From NCBI GenBank assembly GCA_016649475.1, contig JAENXP010000093.1, positions 1 through 7,514 of the forward strand: a stretch of DNA of 7,514 nucleotides, given 5' to 3'. A program made the translations under genes and the position numbers. Position 1 is the first letter of the stretch. Every line of letters starts with the position of its first letter. Under the pieces are notes generated by a model that made no database searches, was not told the DNA's origin, and saw only the letters and a program-made list of their open reading frames with translations. The DNA is from Burkholderiales bacterium (lineage in GTDB: Bacteria > Pseudomonadota > Gammaproteobacteria > Burkholderiales > SG8-39). Shown here piece after piece: positions 1-5,720 of the stretch.

Positions 1-71
1 CGAACTTCCTGCGCGGATTTCAGGAAGGCGGATCTTTCGCCGCCCTACTTGTCTGAGTGACTCCTACCGGT
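1..71. other. Region downstream of sspA: two overlapping potential hairpins, no sspB start
   Basis: On the minus strand this is the 3' flank of sspA, where sspB would be expected, but its reverse complement contains no ATG. Two inverted repeats are visible. CTTCCTG at 5-11 pairs with CAGGAAG at 21-27 (7 bp, 9-nt loop). AAGGCGG at 25-31 pairs with CCGCCCT at 40-46 (five GC pairs plus an AT and a wobble pair, 8-nt loop). They share bases 25-27, so they could not both fold fully. Neither is followed by a U tract, so I do not call an intrinsic terminator. A plus-strand frame (bases 3-56, ending TGA) could be the last 17 codons of a convergent gene, but nothing supports that beyond an open frame. 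Confidence 0.35.
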
Positions 72-671
72 TCACTTCCGCATCACTTTCTCTGAAGGCG
101 TGAGCGCCTCGATGAAAGCCGGGCGGGAGAACAGGCGCTCGGCGTATTTCATCAGCGGCGCCGCCGGCTTGCCCAGTGAGACGCCGTAGTGGTTCAGGCG
201 CCACAGCAGCGGTGCAATCGCAACGTCGAGCATGGAGAACTCGTCGCCCAGCATGTACTTCTGCTTGACGAAGATCGGCGCAAGCTCGGTCAGCCGGTCG
301 GCCACATGCGAGCGCGCCTTCTCCTGCTGCTTGACCGTGCCATCCTCCAGTATGTCGATGCGGCTGAACAACTCGACCTCGAAATTGAACAGCAGCAGCC
401 GCGCGCGCGCCCGCATGACCGGGTCGGGCGGCATCAGCTGCGGGTGCGGGAAGCGCTCGTCGATGTATTCGTTGATGATGTTCGATTCGTACAGGACCAG
501 GTCGCGCTCGACCAGCACCGGCAGGCGGTTGTACGGATTCATCACCGCGATATCTTCCGGCTTGTTGAAAAGATCGACATCGATGATCTGAAAATCCATG
601 CCTTTCTCGTAAAGCACGATGCGACAGCGCTGGGAAAAGGGGCAAGTAGTGCCGGAATAAAGGTTCATCAT
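72..671 (-). CDS. sspA: Stringent starvation protein A (SspA), GST-fold RNA polymerase-associated protein
   Basis: The product is 199 aa from the first of two adjacent Met codons (671 or 668). The open frame extends upstream to 752, but those residues do not resemble SspA. Residues 3-80 form a thioredoxin-like GST N-domain: YSGTTCPFSQRCRIVLYEKG near 5-24, then NRLPVLVE near 48-55 with the conserved cis-Pro region, and YESNIINEYIDERFPHP near 61-77. The helical C-domain follows, with DEFSMLDVAIAPLLWRL near 143-159. The PHP triplet (75-77) matches the surface pocket that in E. coli SspA is needed for transcription activation. SspA binds RNA polymerase in characterised relatives and acts in stationary-phase and stress regulation; it is not regarded as an active glutathione transferase. 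It follows petC by 101 nt on the same strand, an arrangement I recall as common in beta- and gammaproteobacteria. No strong Shine-Dalgarno sequence is visible. The usual partner sspB is not seen directly after it. Confidence 0.95.
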   Translation of the reverse strand: MMNLYSGTTCPFSQRCRIVLYEKGMDFQIIDVDLFNKPEDIAVMNPYNRLPVLVERDLVLYESNIINEYIDERFPHPQLMPPDPVMRARARLLLFNFEVELFSRIDILEDGTVKQQEKARSHVADRLTELAPIFVKQKYMLGDEFSMLDVAIAPLLWRLNHYGVSLGKPAAPLMKYAERLFSRPAFIEALTPSEKVMRK

Positions 672-728
672 GATAGTTTTGGATCCAGGTGATGGGCAAT
701 GCAGAACTTCGAACTGGCGACCGGCTGT

Positions 729-745
729 GCGGGCGCGAAGCCCGC
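729..745 (-). other. GC-rich hairpin between petC and sspA
   Basis: GCGGGC (729-734) and GCCCGC (740-745) form a perfect 6-bp GC stem around a 5-nt loop. In the minus-strand transcript the loop reads UUCGC. It lies inside the 101-nt spacer between the petC stop (773) and the sspA start (671). No U tract follows, so it is not a standard intrinsic terminator. It could stabilise the upstream petABC mRNA, mark a processing site or partly attenuate read-through into sspA. No convincing separate sspA promoter is visible. Confidence 0.4.
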
Positions 746-772
746 CATCCATCGCCTCTTAACATTGCCGGA

Positions 773-1534
773 TTAATGCACGTCTTTCCAGAATTCCCTT
801 TTAAGGAGATAGACCAGCGGCAAGATGGCAAACAGGAACAGCAGTACGAATATGCCGGTCTGCTTGCGGCTGGTGGCCGCCGGCTCGCCGATGTAGACGA
901 GAAAATTGACCAGATCGCGCACGGTCTCGTCATACTGCACCGCCGTCATGCTGCCTGGTTTCACCATTTCGTACTTGACCGTGCTGGCAGCACCTCCGTG
1001 GGCTTCCTTGCCTTCGCCGCCTTTCACCGCATGCTCGACGCGCACGCGCTCGCCCTGCAGCTGCCACATCGGGTTGGGCATGCCGACGTTCTCGTACACG
1101 GTGTTGTTCCAGCCCGTGGGCCGCGCCGGATCCCGGTAGAAGCCGCGCAGGTAGCTATAGAGCCAGTCGGCGCCGCGCGCACGCGCGATCACCGACAGGT
1201 CGGGCGGGGCGGCGCCGAACCATTTCCTGCCGTCCTTCTTGGTCATGGAAACGTTCATCAGATCACCGACTTTGCTGCCGTCGAAAATGAGATTGTCCTT
1301 GATCTGCGACTCGTTCAAGCCCAGCTCCATCAACCGGTTCCAGCGCATGAGCGAGGCGCTGTGGCAGTTGAGGCAGTAGTTGGCGAAGGTACGCGCGCCG
1401 CTTTGCAGGCTGACCACGTCGGTCGGCTCGATCGGGGCCTTGTCCAGGCGCACGCCTCCCTCCGAGGCCATCGCCGCGGGCAACATGATGAGCGTCGCGA
1501 CCGGGAACAACAGGGTAGCAATGAGCTTCTTCAT
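773..1534 (-). CDS. petC: Cytochrome c1, heme subunit of ubiquinol:cytochrome c reductase
   Basis: The product is 253 aa. Residues 1-23 are a Sec signal peptide (KK, hydrophobic core, then PAAMA) with likely cleavage near 23. The heme-attachment motif is CLNCH at 54-58 (Cys54 and Cys57 covalent, His58 fifth ligand). Met152 in GMPNPMW is the likely sixth iron ligand by analogy with the family. The stretch FGAAPPDLSV near 106-115 is typical of cytochrome c1. A single C-terminal membrane anchor spans about 225-244, followed by a short basic cytoplasmic tail. The mature domain is periplasmic; it takes electrons from the Rieske cluster and passes them to a soluble or membrane c-type cytochrome. 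The start ATG overlaps the petB stop as TAATG, implying translational coupling. In this frame the reading stays open far upstream through petB, but the signal peptide and the coupled start fix the true beginning. Confidence 0.97.
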   Translation of the reverse strand: MKKLIATLLFPVATLIMLPAAMASEGGVRLDKAPIEPTDVVSLQSGARTFANYCLNCHSASLMRWNRLMELGLNESQIKDNLIFDGSKVGDLMNVSMTKKDGRKWFGAAPPDLSVIARARGADWLYSYLRGFYRDPARPTGWNNTVYENVGMPNPMWQLQGERVRVEHAVKGGEGKEAHGGAASTVKYEMVKPGSMTAVQYDETVRDLVNFLVYIGEPAATSRKQTGIFVLLFLFAILPLVYLLKREFWKDVH

Positions 1535-2841
1535 TAGTGGGTCACCCTTTCCGGTTCGGGTTTGGTCTTGTCCACCTTGGTGTACCAGGGCATCAGGATG
1601 AAGAACAGGAAGTAGATCACCGTGCAGATGCGCGCCACCACCGTCGCGCGATCGGCGTTGCCGAGCCAAGGTCCGAACTGCCCCCACACCGTAATCGTTT
1701 CCGTGCCCAAGTAGCCGAGGATCAGGAATACCACCACGAAGGCCGCGAGTGCTGCTTTGAAGTACGGGCCGCGGTAACGAATCGACTTCACCGGGCTGCG
1801 GTCCAGCCAGGGCAGCAGGAACAGCACCATCACCGACACGCCCATTGCGACCACGCCGGGGAACTGCGAATTGAACATCGGCGGCACGCCACGCAGGATC
1901 GAGTAATAGGGGGTGAAGTACCACACCGGCGCGATATGCGCGGGGGTCTTCAACGGATCGGCGGGAACGAAGTTGTTGTATTCGAGGAAATAGCCGCCCA
2001 TCTCTGGGGTGAAGAACACGATGATGGCGAACACGATCAAAAATACGACCACGCCGAGGATATCTTTCACCGTGTAGTAAGGATGGAAGGGGATGCCGTC
2101 GAGGGGCACGCCATTGGCGTCCTTGTGCTTGCTGATCTCGATGCCGTCGGGGTTGTTCGAACCGACCTCGTGCAGAGCCAGAAGGTGGGCCATCACCAGG
2201 CCCAGCAACACCAGCGGAAGCGCAATCACGTGCAGCGCGAAGAAACGGTTGAGCGTCGCATCCGCGATGACATAATCGCCGCGTATCCACAGGGAAAGAT
2301 CCGGCCCGATGAACGGGATGGCGGAGAACAGGTTGATTATCACCTGCGCGCCCCAGTAGGACATCTGGCCCCAGGGCAGCAGATAGCCGAAGAAGGCCTC
2401 GCCCATCAGCAGCAGGTAAATCAGCACGCCGAAGATCCAGATGAGCTCGCGCGGTTTGCGGTGGGAGCCGTACAGCAGCGCGCGGAACATGTGCAGATAG
2501 ACGCAGATGAAGAAGGCCGATGCGCCGGTCGAGTGCATGTAACGGATGAACCAGCCGCCCGGCACCTCGCGCATGATGTACTCGACCGAGGCGAACGCCA
2601 GGTTTGCGTCCGGCTTGTAGTTCATGGTGAGGAAAATGCCGGTCACTATCTGGATTCCCAGCACCAGCATTGCCAGCCCGCCGAAGAAGTACCAGAAGTT
2701 GAAGTTTTTCGGCGCGTAATACTCCGCCAGGTGCGCTTTCCAGGTCGACATCAGCGGAAAGCGCTGGTCGACCCAAGTGAGCGCGCTGTCTAGCGCGACC
2801 GAGCCGGTTCCGGTAACAGGGGGTTTTTCTGCGGCTGCCAT
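1534..2841 (-). CDS. petB: Cytochrome b, diheme membrane subunit of ubiquinol:cytochrome c reductase
   Basis: The product is 435 aa, a full-length fused bc1-type cytochrome b with eight expected membrane helices: A about 50-73, B 100-124, C 132-157, D 199-224, E 261-279, F 327-345, G 362-380 and H 401-419. Helix B carries heme ligands His103 and His117 (14 apart). Helix D carries His204 and His219 (15 apart, one more than in mitochondria and alphaproteobacteria). GYLLPWGQMSYWG (152-164) leads into the cd helix of the quinol-oxidising Qo site. The Qo signature is PVWY at 305-308 in place of PEWY. A PEMGGYFLE segment at 279-287 follows helix E. The protein oxidises ubiquinol at Qo, reduces quinone at Qi and contributes to the proton gradient. 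It starts 3 nt after the petA stop, with an AAGGGG ribosome-binding site inside petA, and ends overlapping petC. Confidence 0.98.
   Translation of the reverse strand: MAAAEKPPVTGTGSVALDSALTWVDQRFPLMSTWKAHLAEYYAPKNFNFWYFFGGLAMLVLGIQIVTGIFLTMNYKPDANLAFASVEYIMREVPGGWFIRYMHSTGASAFFICVYLHMFRALLYGSHRKPRELIWIFGVLIYLLLMGEAFFGYLLPWGQMSYWGAQVIINLFSAIPFIGPDLSLWIRGDYVIADATLNRFFALHVIALPLVLLGLVMAHLLALHEVGSNNPDGIEISKHKDANGVPLDGIPFHPYYTVKDILGVVVFLIVFAIIVFFTPEMGGYFLEYNNFVPADPLKTPAHIAPVWYFTPYYSILRGVPPMFNSQFPGVVAMGVSVMVLFLLPWLDRSPVKSIRYRGPYFKAALAAFVVVFLILGYLGTETITVWGQFGPWLGNADRATVVARICTVIYFLFFILMPWYTKVDKTKPEPERVTH
1918..1929 (-). other. PVWY variant of the Qo-site PEWY motif
   Basis: Codons 305-308 of petB read CCG GTG TGG TAC, giving Pro-Val-Trp-Tyr. 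In mitochondrial and alphaproteobacterial cytochrome b the second residue is a glutamate implicated in quinol binding and proton exit. The surrounding sequence (HIA before, FTPYYSILR after) matches the family normally, so this is a genuine motif variant and not a frame artefact. Confidence 0.9.
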
Positions 2842-2844
2842 GCT

Positions 2845-3438
2845 TTATGCCCCTTTCGTGTCGTCGCCGATGAGAATGCGCGTATCCGACAGATACGTGT
2901 ATTTCGGCACTTCGAGATTCACCGGTGCCGGCGCGCCTTTGTAGACACGCCCGGCAAGATCGAACTTGGATCCGTGGCAGGGGCAGAGAAATCCACCGTT
3001 CCAGTCGGCGCCCATTTCCGACTTGTCCGCGGCCGGCTTGCGTTGCGGCGAGCAGCCGAGGTGGGTGCAAATACCGACCAACACCGCCACCTCCGGCTTG
3101 ATCGAGCGATATTCGTTTTTTGCGTATTCCGGCTGCATCGGCACGTCGGACTGGGGGTCAGAGACCTTGCCGTCCACTTGCGTCAGGCCATCAAGCATTT
3201 CCTTGGTGCGGCGTATGATCCACACCGGCTTCGAACGCCACTCAACCGTCATCATTTCACCCGGCTTGAGCGTGCTGATGTCGGCCACTACCGGCGCGCC
3301 GCCAGCCTTGGCGCGCTCCGAAGGAAGCCAGCTTGCTGCAAACGGCACGGCCGCCGCCACACCGGCAGCCCCGCCGGCGGCGCAGGTAGCGATCACCAGA
3401 TTGCGCCGCCCCTTGTTTACTTGCTTAACATCACTCAT
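2845..3438 (-). CDS. petA: Rieske iron-sulfur subunit of ubiquinol:cytochrome c reductase
   Basis: The product is 197 aa. The N-terminus has a twin-arginine motif (KGRRNLVIA, Arg11-Arg12) followed by an Ala/Gly-rich hydrophobic segment at about 13-38, the usual Tat-exported, uncleaved membrane anchor. A flexible hinge (about 39-60) leads to the periplasmic Rieske domain. Cluster box 1 is CTHLGC at 124-129 and box 2 is CPCHGS at 152-157. By family analogy Cys124, His126, Cys152 and His155 bind the 2Fe-2S cluster and Cys129-Cys154 form the disulfide. Residue 159 (CPCHGSKF) is Phe, where mitochondrial and many bacterial homologues have a Tyr that hydrogen-bonds the cluster. The protein moves electrons from Qo-site quinol to cytochrome c1. 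The start at 3438 is supported by a GAGGA ribosome-binding site, and the gene is first in the petABC operon. Confidence 0.98.
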   Translation of the reverse strand: MSDVKQVNKGRRNLVIATCAAGGAAGVAAAVPFAASWLPSERAKAGGAPVVADISTLKPGEMMTVEWRSKPVWIIRRTKEMLDGLTQVDGKVSDPQSDVPMQPEYAKNEYRSIKPEVAVLVGICTHLGCSPQRKPAADKSEMGADWNGGFLCPCHGSKFDLAGRVYKGAPAPVNLEVPKYTYLSDTRILIGDDTKGA

Positions 3439-3445
3439 CGAAGAT

Positions 3446-3450
3446 TCCTC
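3446..3450 (-). promoter_or_regulatory. petA ribosome-binding site (GAGGA)
   Basis: GAGGA on the minus strand ends 7 nt before the petA ATG (3438-3436). This ordinary spacing supports the chosen start. Confidence 0.75.
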
Positions 3451-3485
3451 GATCTACAAGATTCTGCTATGCATAAAAGCAGGCG

Positions 3486-3514
3486 ATTATACCTGAAACC
3501 GCTGCCAGGATTAA
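3486..3514 (-). promoter_or_regulatory. Probable sigma-70 promoter of petABC
   Basis: On the minus strand a perfect TATAAT -10 hexamer lies at 3491-3486. A weak -35 (TTAATC, 3514-3509) sits at the ideal 17-nt spacing, so the -35 match is poor while the -10 match is complete. The stretch just upstream (about 3515-3555) is markedly AT-rich for this genome and could act as an UP element. Transcription would start near 3479, leaving a leader of about 40 nt to the petA ATG. The leader's first bases can form a small CTGCT/AGCAG hairpin (3464-3468 with 3478-3482). No clear FNR, Fur or ArcA-like operator was recognised. Confidence 0.6.
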
Positions 3515-3586
3515 AGTTTATTACGCTAACACTCTGAAATAGATAAACAATTTACAGCACACCGCAACTCGACCCCAAGCCCGGAT

Positions 3587-4333
3587 TCACACCGGGTTGG
3601 GAATGTCGATGAAGCGGTGCTCGAGCCCGAATTGGGCCGCCAGATGCTCGCCTAAAGCCTGCACACCGTATTTCTCGGTGGCGTGATGTCCGGCGGCGAT
3701 AAACGCGATCCCCGACTCGCGCGCCAGGTGCACCTGTTGCTCGGAGATTTCTCCGCTGAGGTAGGCGTCGGGACTCAATCTAATCGCGTCTTCGAAAAAT
3801 CCCTGGGCCGCGCCGGTGCACCAGGCAATGTTGCGGACTTCCCTCGCCGCATCACCGATCACCAGCGGTTCGCGCCCAAGGCGTTGTTCGACCCGCTCGG
3901 CGAAGGCGTCCAGGCGCATCGGCGCGTCCAGGCTACCGAAGAAACCGATTTCCTGTTCGGCAAAGCGCCCGGTCTGGGCCAGGCCCAGCCGGTTGCCGAG
4001 CTGGGCGTTGTTGCCGAGTTCGGCGTGCGCGTCCAGCGGCAGGTGATAGGCGAACAGGTTGAGTTCGTTGGCCATCAGCAGTGCGATACGCGCGCGGCGC
4101 GTGCCGGTGAGGCAGGGATCATCGCCTTTCCAGAAATAGCCGTGGTGCACCAGGATGGCGTCTGCCCCGTCCGCGAGCGCGGCCTGGATCAGTTCATAGC
4201 TCGCCGTCACCCCGCTTACGACGCGCCGAATTGCGCCGCGCCCTTCCACCTGCAGCCCATTTGGGCAATAATCGTGATATCGGGAGATTTCCAACAGGCC
4301 GTCCAGGTAACGGTTCAGTTCTTCGCGCTGCAT
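3587..4333 (-). CDS. ybgI: Nif3/YbgI-family dinuclear metal-centre protein
   Basis: The product is 248 aa, close to E. coli YbgI, which it matches strongly near the N-terminus ([11 protein letters not shown], about 21-31, then GVTAS). The metal-site residues of the family are visible: His63-His64 in [11 protein letters not shown], Asp101 and His103 in [15 protein letters not shown], and His216/His217 with Glu220 in [11 protein letters not shown]. Known Nif3 proteins are toroidal hexamers with two metal ions per active site. Their biochemical role is poorly defined; the fold resembles GTP cyclohydrolase I type 2 annotations, but activity is not established. The frame is open to 4474, and an in-frame Met lies at 4345. 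I chose 4333 because GGAGG sits 5 nt upstream and the length then fits the family. It lies upstream of petA on the same strand, separated by 148 nt containing the petA promoter. Confidence 0.93.
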   Translation of the reverse strand: MQREELNRYLDGLLEISRYHDYCPNGLQVEGRGAIRRVVSGVTASYELIQAALADGADAILVHHGYFWKGDDPCLTGTRRARIALLMANELNLFAYHLPLDAHAELGNNAQLGNRLGLAQTGRFAEQEIGFFGSLDAPMRLDAFAERVEQRLGREPLVIGDAAREVRNIAWCTGAAQGFFEDAIRLSPDAYLSGEISEQQVHLARESGIAFIAAGHHATEKYGVQALGEHLAAQFGLEHRFIDIPNPV

Positions 4334-4503
4334 TGCGGCCTCCATCGCATAAGCCAGCGAGAATTGTACCCGCACGCACGCTGGCGCATCACTTGCCCAA
4401 AACCAAGAATCCTTGGCCAGAGTAATTTTGCTGCGGTCCGGCACGTGCAGGCGCCGGAGGGGGTATCCCCACATTTTGCAACGAACGCGAGGACACGCAC
4501 GCG
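4334..4503. promoter_or_regulatory. Divergent intergenic region between the Nif3-family gene and the DegS-like protease
   Basis: The 170-nt spacer must serve both divergent genes. For the minus-strand gene, TACAAT at 4368-4363 is a good -10 hexamer with a start site near 4356, but no good -35 lies 16-18 nt away. For the plus-strand gene, TAATTT at 4423-4428 is a weak -10 candidate without a matching -35. No sigma-E-type -35 (GGAACTT) was seen. The plus-strand leader can form a TCCGGC/GCCGGA stem (4437-4442 with 4453-4458, 10-nt loop) and a GGGG/CCCC stem (about 4459-4470). A GAGGA at 4489-4493 precedes the protease ATG by 10 nt, slightly farther than usual. Confidence 0.4.
4339..4343 (-). promoter_or_regulatory. 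Ribosome-binding site deciding the Nif3-family start (GGAGG)
   Basis: GGAGG on the minus strand ends 5 nt before the ATG at 4333. It overlaps the alternative in-frame ATG at 4345, so it favours the shorter, family-length protein. Confidence 0.75.
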
Positions 4504-5661
4504 ATGTACCGACTCTGGCTCACTTTCGCGCAGACGACTACCATCTGCCTCGCCGCGCTGTTTGTGGTTGCAACGCTCAAACCTGAATGGTTGCCGGGCA
4601 CCCCCCCCGCCCCTCTCGAGGTAACCCAGGCGCCGCCGCCCGCCGTAACCGACGCCCGCACCACCGCAGGTTCCTACAGCGACGCAGTGCGCAAGGCGGC
4701 CCCAGCCGTGGTGAGCATCTTCACCAGCAAGGAAGTGACGCGCCCGCGCAACCCGTTCATGAACGACCCCGTGTTCCGCCGTTTCTTCGGCGAGCGCTTC
4801 GAGGATGAGGCACAACGCGCGTTCGGCCTGGGCTCGGGCGTGATCATCAGCCCCAGCGGTTACATACTCACCAACCAACATGTGGTCGAGGCCGCGGACG
4901 AAATCGAGGTGGCGCTCTCGGACGGCAAGAAGCTCGTCGCCAAGATAGTGGGCAGCGACCCCGAAACCGATCTCGCAGTCTTGAAAGTAGACGCGCACGA
5001 CCTGCCGGCGATTACGCTGGGCCAGGCGGAAGGCATGAAAGTCGGCGACGTAGTGCTGGCCATCGGCAACCCGCTGGGCGTGGGCCAGACGGTGACCATG
5101 GGTATCGTCTCGGCGCTGCATCGGACCGGCCTGCGCATCAATACCTTCGAGAATTTCATCCAGACCGACGCGGCGATAAACCAGGGAAATTCGGGGGGCG
5201 CGCTCATCGACGCCTCCGGCAATCTGGTCGGCATCAACACCGCGATACTGTCGCAGTCGGGCGGCTCCATCGGCATCGGCTTCGCCATTCCGGTTTCCAT
5301 CGCGAAACAGGTGATGGAGCAGCTGATCGCAACCGGCGCCGTGACGCGCGGCTGGGTCGGCGTGGAATTGCAGGAGATCACGCAGGAACTGGCCGACTCC
5401 TTCAAGCTCGCCACTACGGCGGGCGTGCTAGTTGCCGGAGTCCAGCGAGGCAGCCCCGCCGATCGCGCCGGGGTCAGACCCGGGGACATCGTGGTCACGG
5501 TGGATGGCAGGCCGGTACTCGACCCGGATTCCATGCGCAATCTGATAGTCGCGCTGAAGCCGGGCAAACAGACCAAGCTCCGGCTGAAACGCGGTGACAA
5601 AGATATCGATCTGCAAGTCAGCGTGGGCAAGCGCCCCGCATTGCGGCGTCAGGAAGAATAG
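4504..5661 (+). CDS. degS: DegS-like (HtrA family) membrane-anchored serine protease with one PDZ domain
   Basis: The product is 385 aa. Residues 6-25 are a hydrophobic N-terminal segment, most likely an uncleaved signal anchor because it lacks a clear cleavage site. A Pro/Ala-rich linker covers 31-55. The trypsin-like domain spans about 60-270 with catalytic triad His126 (TNQHVV), Asp156 ([10 protein letters not shown]) and Ser230 (GNSGGAL); all three residues are present. The LA-loop region ([14 protein letters not shown], 83-96) is longer than in E. coli DegS. A single PDZ domain covers about 282-375, with GWVGVEL as its likely peptide-carboxylate-binding strand. One PDZ plus an N-terminal anchor points to DegS/AlgW-type regulated proteolysis in the periplasm, not DegP-type general degradation. 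Whether it cleaves an RseA-like anti-sigma factor cannot be told here. Codons 33-35 contain a C8 run. Confidence 0.93.
   Translation: MYRLWLTFAQTTTICLAALFVVATLKPEWLPGTPPAPLEVTQAPPPAVTDARTTAGSYSDAVRKAAPAVVSIFTSKEVTRPRNPFMNDPVFRRFFGERFEDEAQRAFGLGSGVIISPSGYILTNQHVVEAADEIEVALSDGKKLVAKIVGSDPETDLAVLKVDAHDLPAITLGQAEGMKVGDVVLAIGNPLGVGQTVTMGIVSALHRTGLRINTFENFIQTDAAINQGNSGGALIDASGNLVGINTAILSQSGGSIGIGFAIPVSIAKQVMEQLIATGAVTRGWVGVELQEITQELADSFKLATTAGVLVAGVQRGSPADRAGVRPGDIVVTVDGRPVLDPDSMRNLIVALKPGKQTKLRLKRGDKDIDLQVSVGKRPALRRQEE
4601..4608 (+). repeat. C8 homopolymer in the protease linker coding region
   Basis: Eight consecutive C bases lie in codons 33-35 (ACC CCC CCC) of the DegS-like gene, in the Pro-rich linker just after the membrane anchor. 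The frame through the tract is intact in this sequence. Confidence 0.9.
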
Positions 5662-5700
5662 AGCGGCCCGGACCCCGGAAGGACTCTGCCACAAAGCACC

Positions 5701-5720
5701 CGCCGCGCCCTCACGCGGCG
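5701..5720. terminator. Possible bidirectional hairpin between convergent genes
   Basis: CGCCGCG (5701-5707) and CGCGGCG (5714-5720) make a perfect 7-bp GC stem with a 6-nt loop. It lies 40 nt past the protease stop and spans the stop codon of the convergent hydrolase gene (5713-5711). The location suits a shared transcription end, but no T tract follows on either strand, so intrinsic termination is doubtful. Confidence 0.3.

Noticed and set aside
1..56. Possible tRNA or other RNA gene at the left edge
   Set aside because: The two short hairpins do not assemble into a cloverleaf, and no conserved T-loop or anticodon arm sequence is visible.
689..1537. Plus-strand open frame opposite petC
   Set aside because: It is the antisense of a clear cytochrome c1 with CLNCH and a membrane anchor; there is no recognisable protein and no convincing ribosome-binding site.
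1537..2793. Long plus-strand open frame opposite petB
   Set aside because: Its translation is His/Glu/Arg-rich and low in hydrophobic structure, as expected for the complement of a GC-rich membrane protein gene. The minus strand encodes an unmistakable cytochrome b.
1535..3070. Long open frame upstream of and continuous with petC, running antiparallel to no gene but through petB and into petA on the same strand
   Set aside because: It is out of frame with cytochrome b and the Rieske protein, and its Arg/Ala-rich translation resembles no protein. The petC signal peptide and the TAATG coupling place the true start at 1534.
3439..3586. FNR, Fur or similar operator upstream of petA
   Set aside because: The AT-rich tract has no convincing inverted match to those consensus sites by eye.
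3580..3596. CCCGG/CCGGG stem at the end of the Nif3-family gene as a terminator
   Set aside because: The stem is only 5 bp, overlaps the stop codon and has no U tract.
3683..4624. Plus-strand open frame opposite the Nif3-family gene
   Set aside because: It covers a well-matched Nif3 protein and the divergent promoter region, and overlaps the protease gene in another frame; it is a GC-rich shadow.
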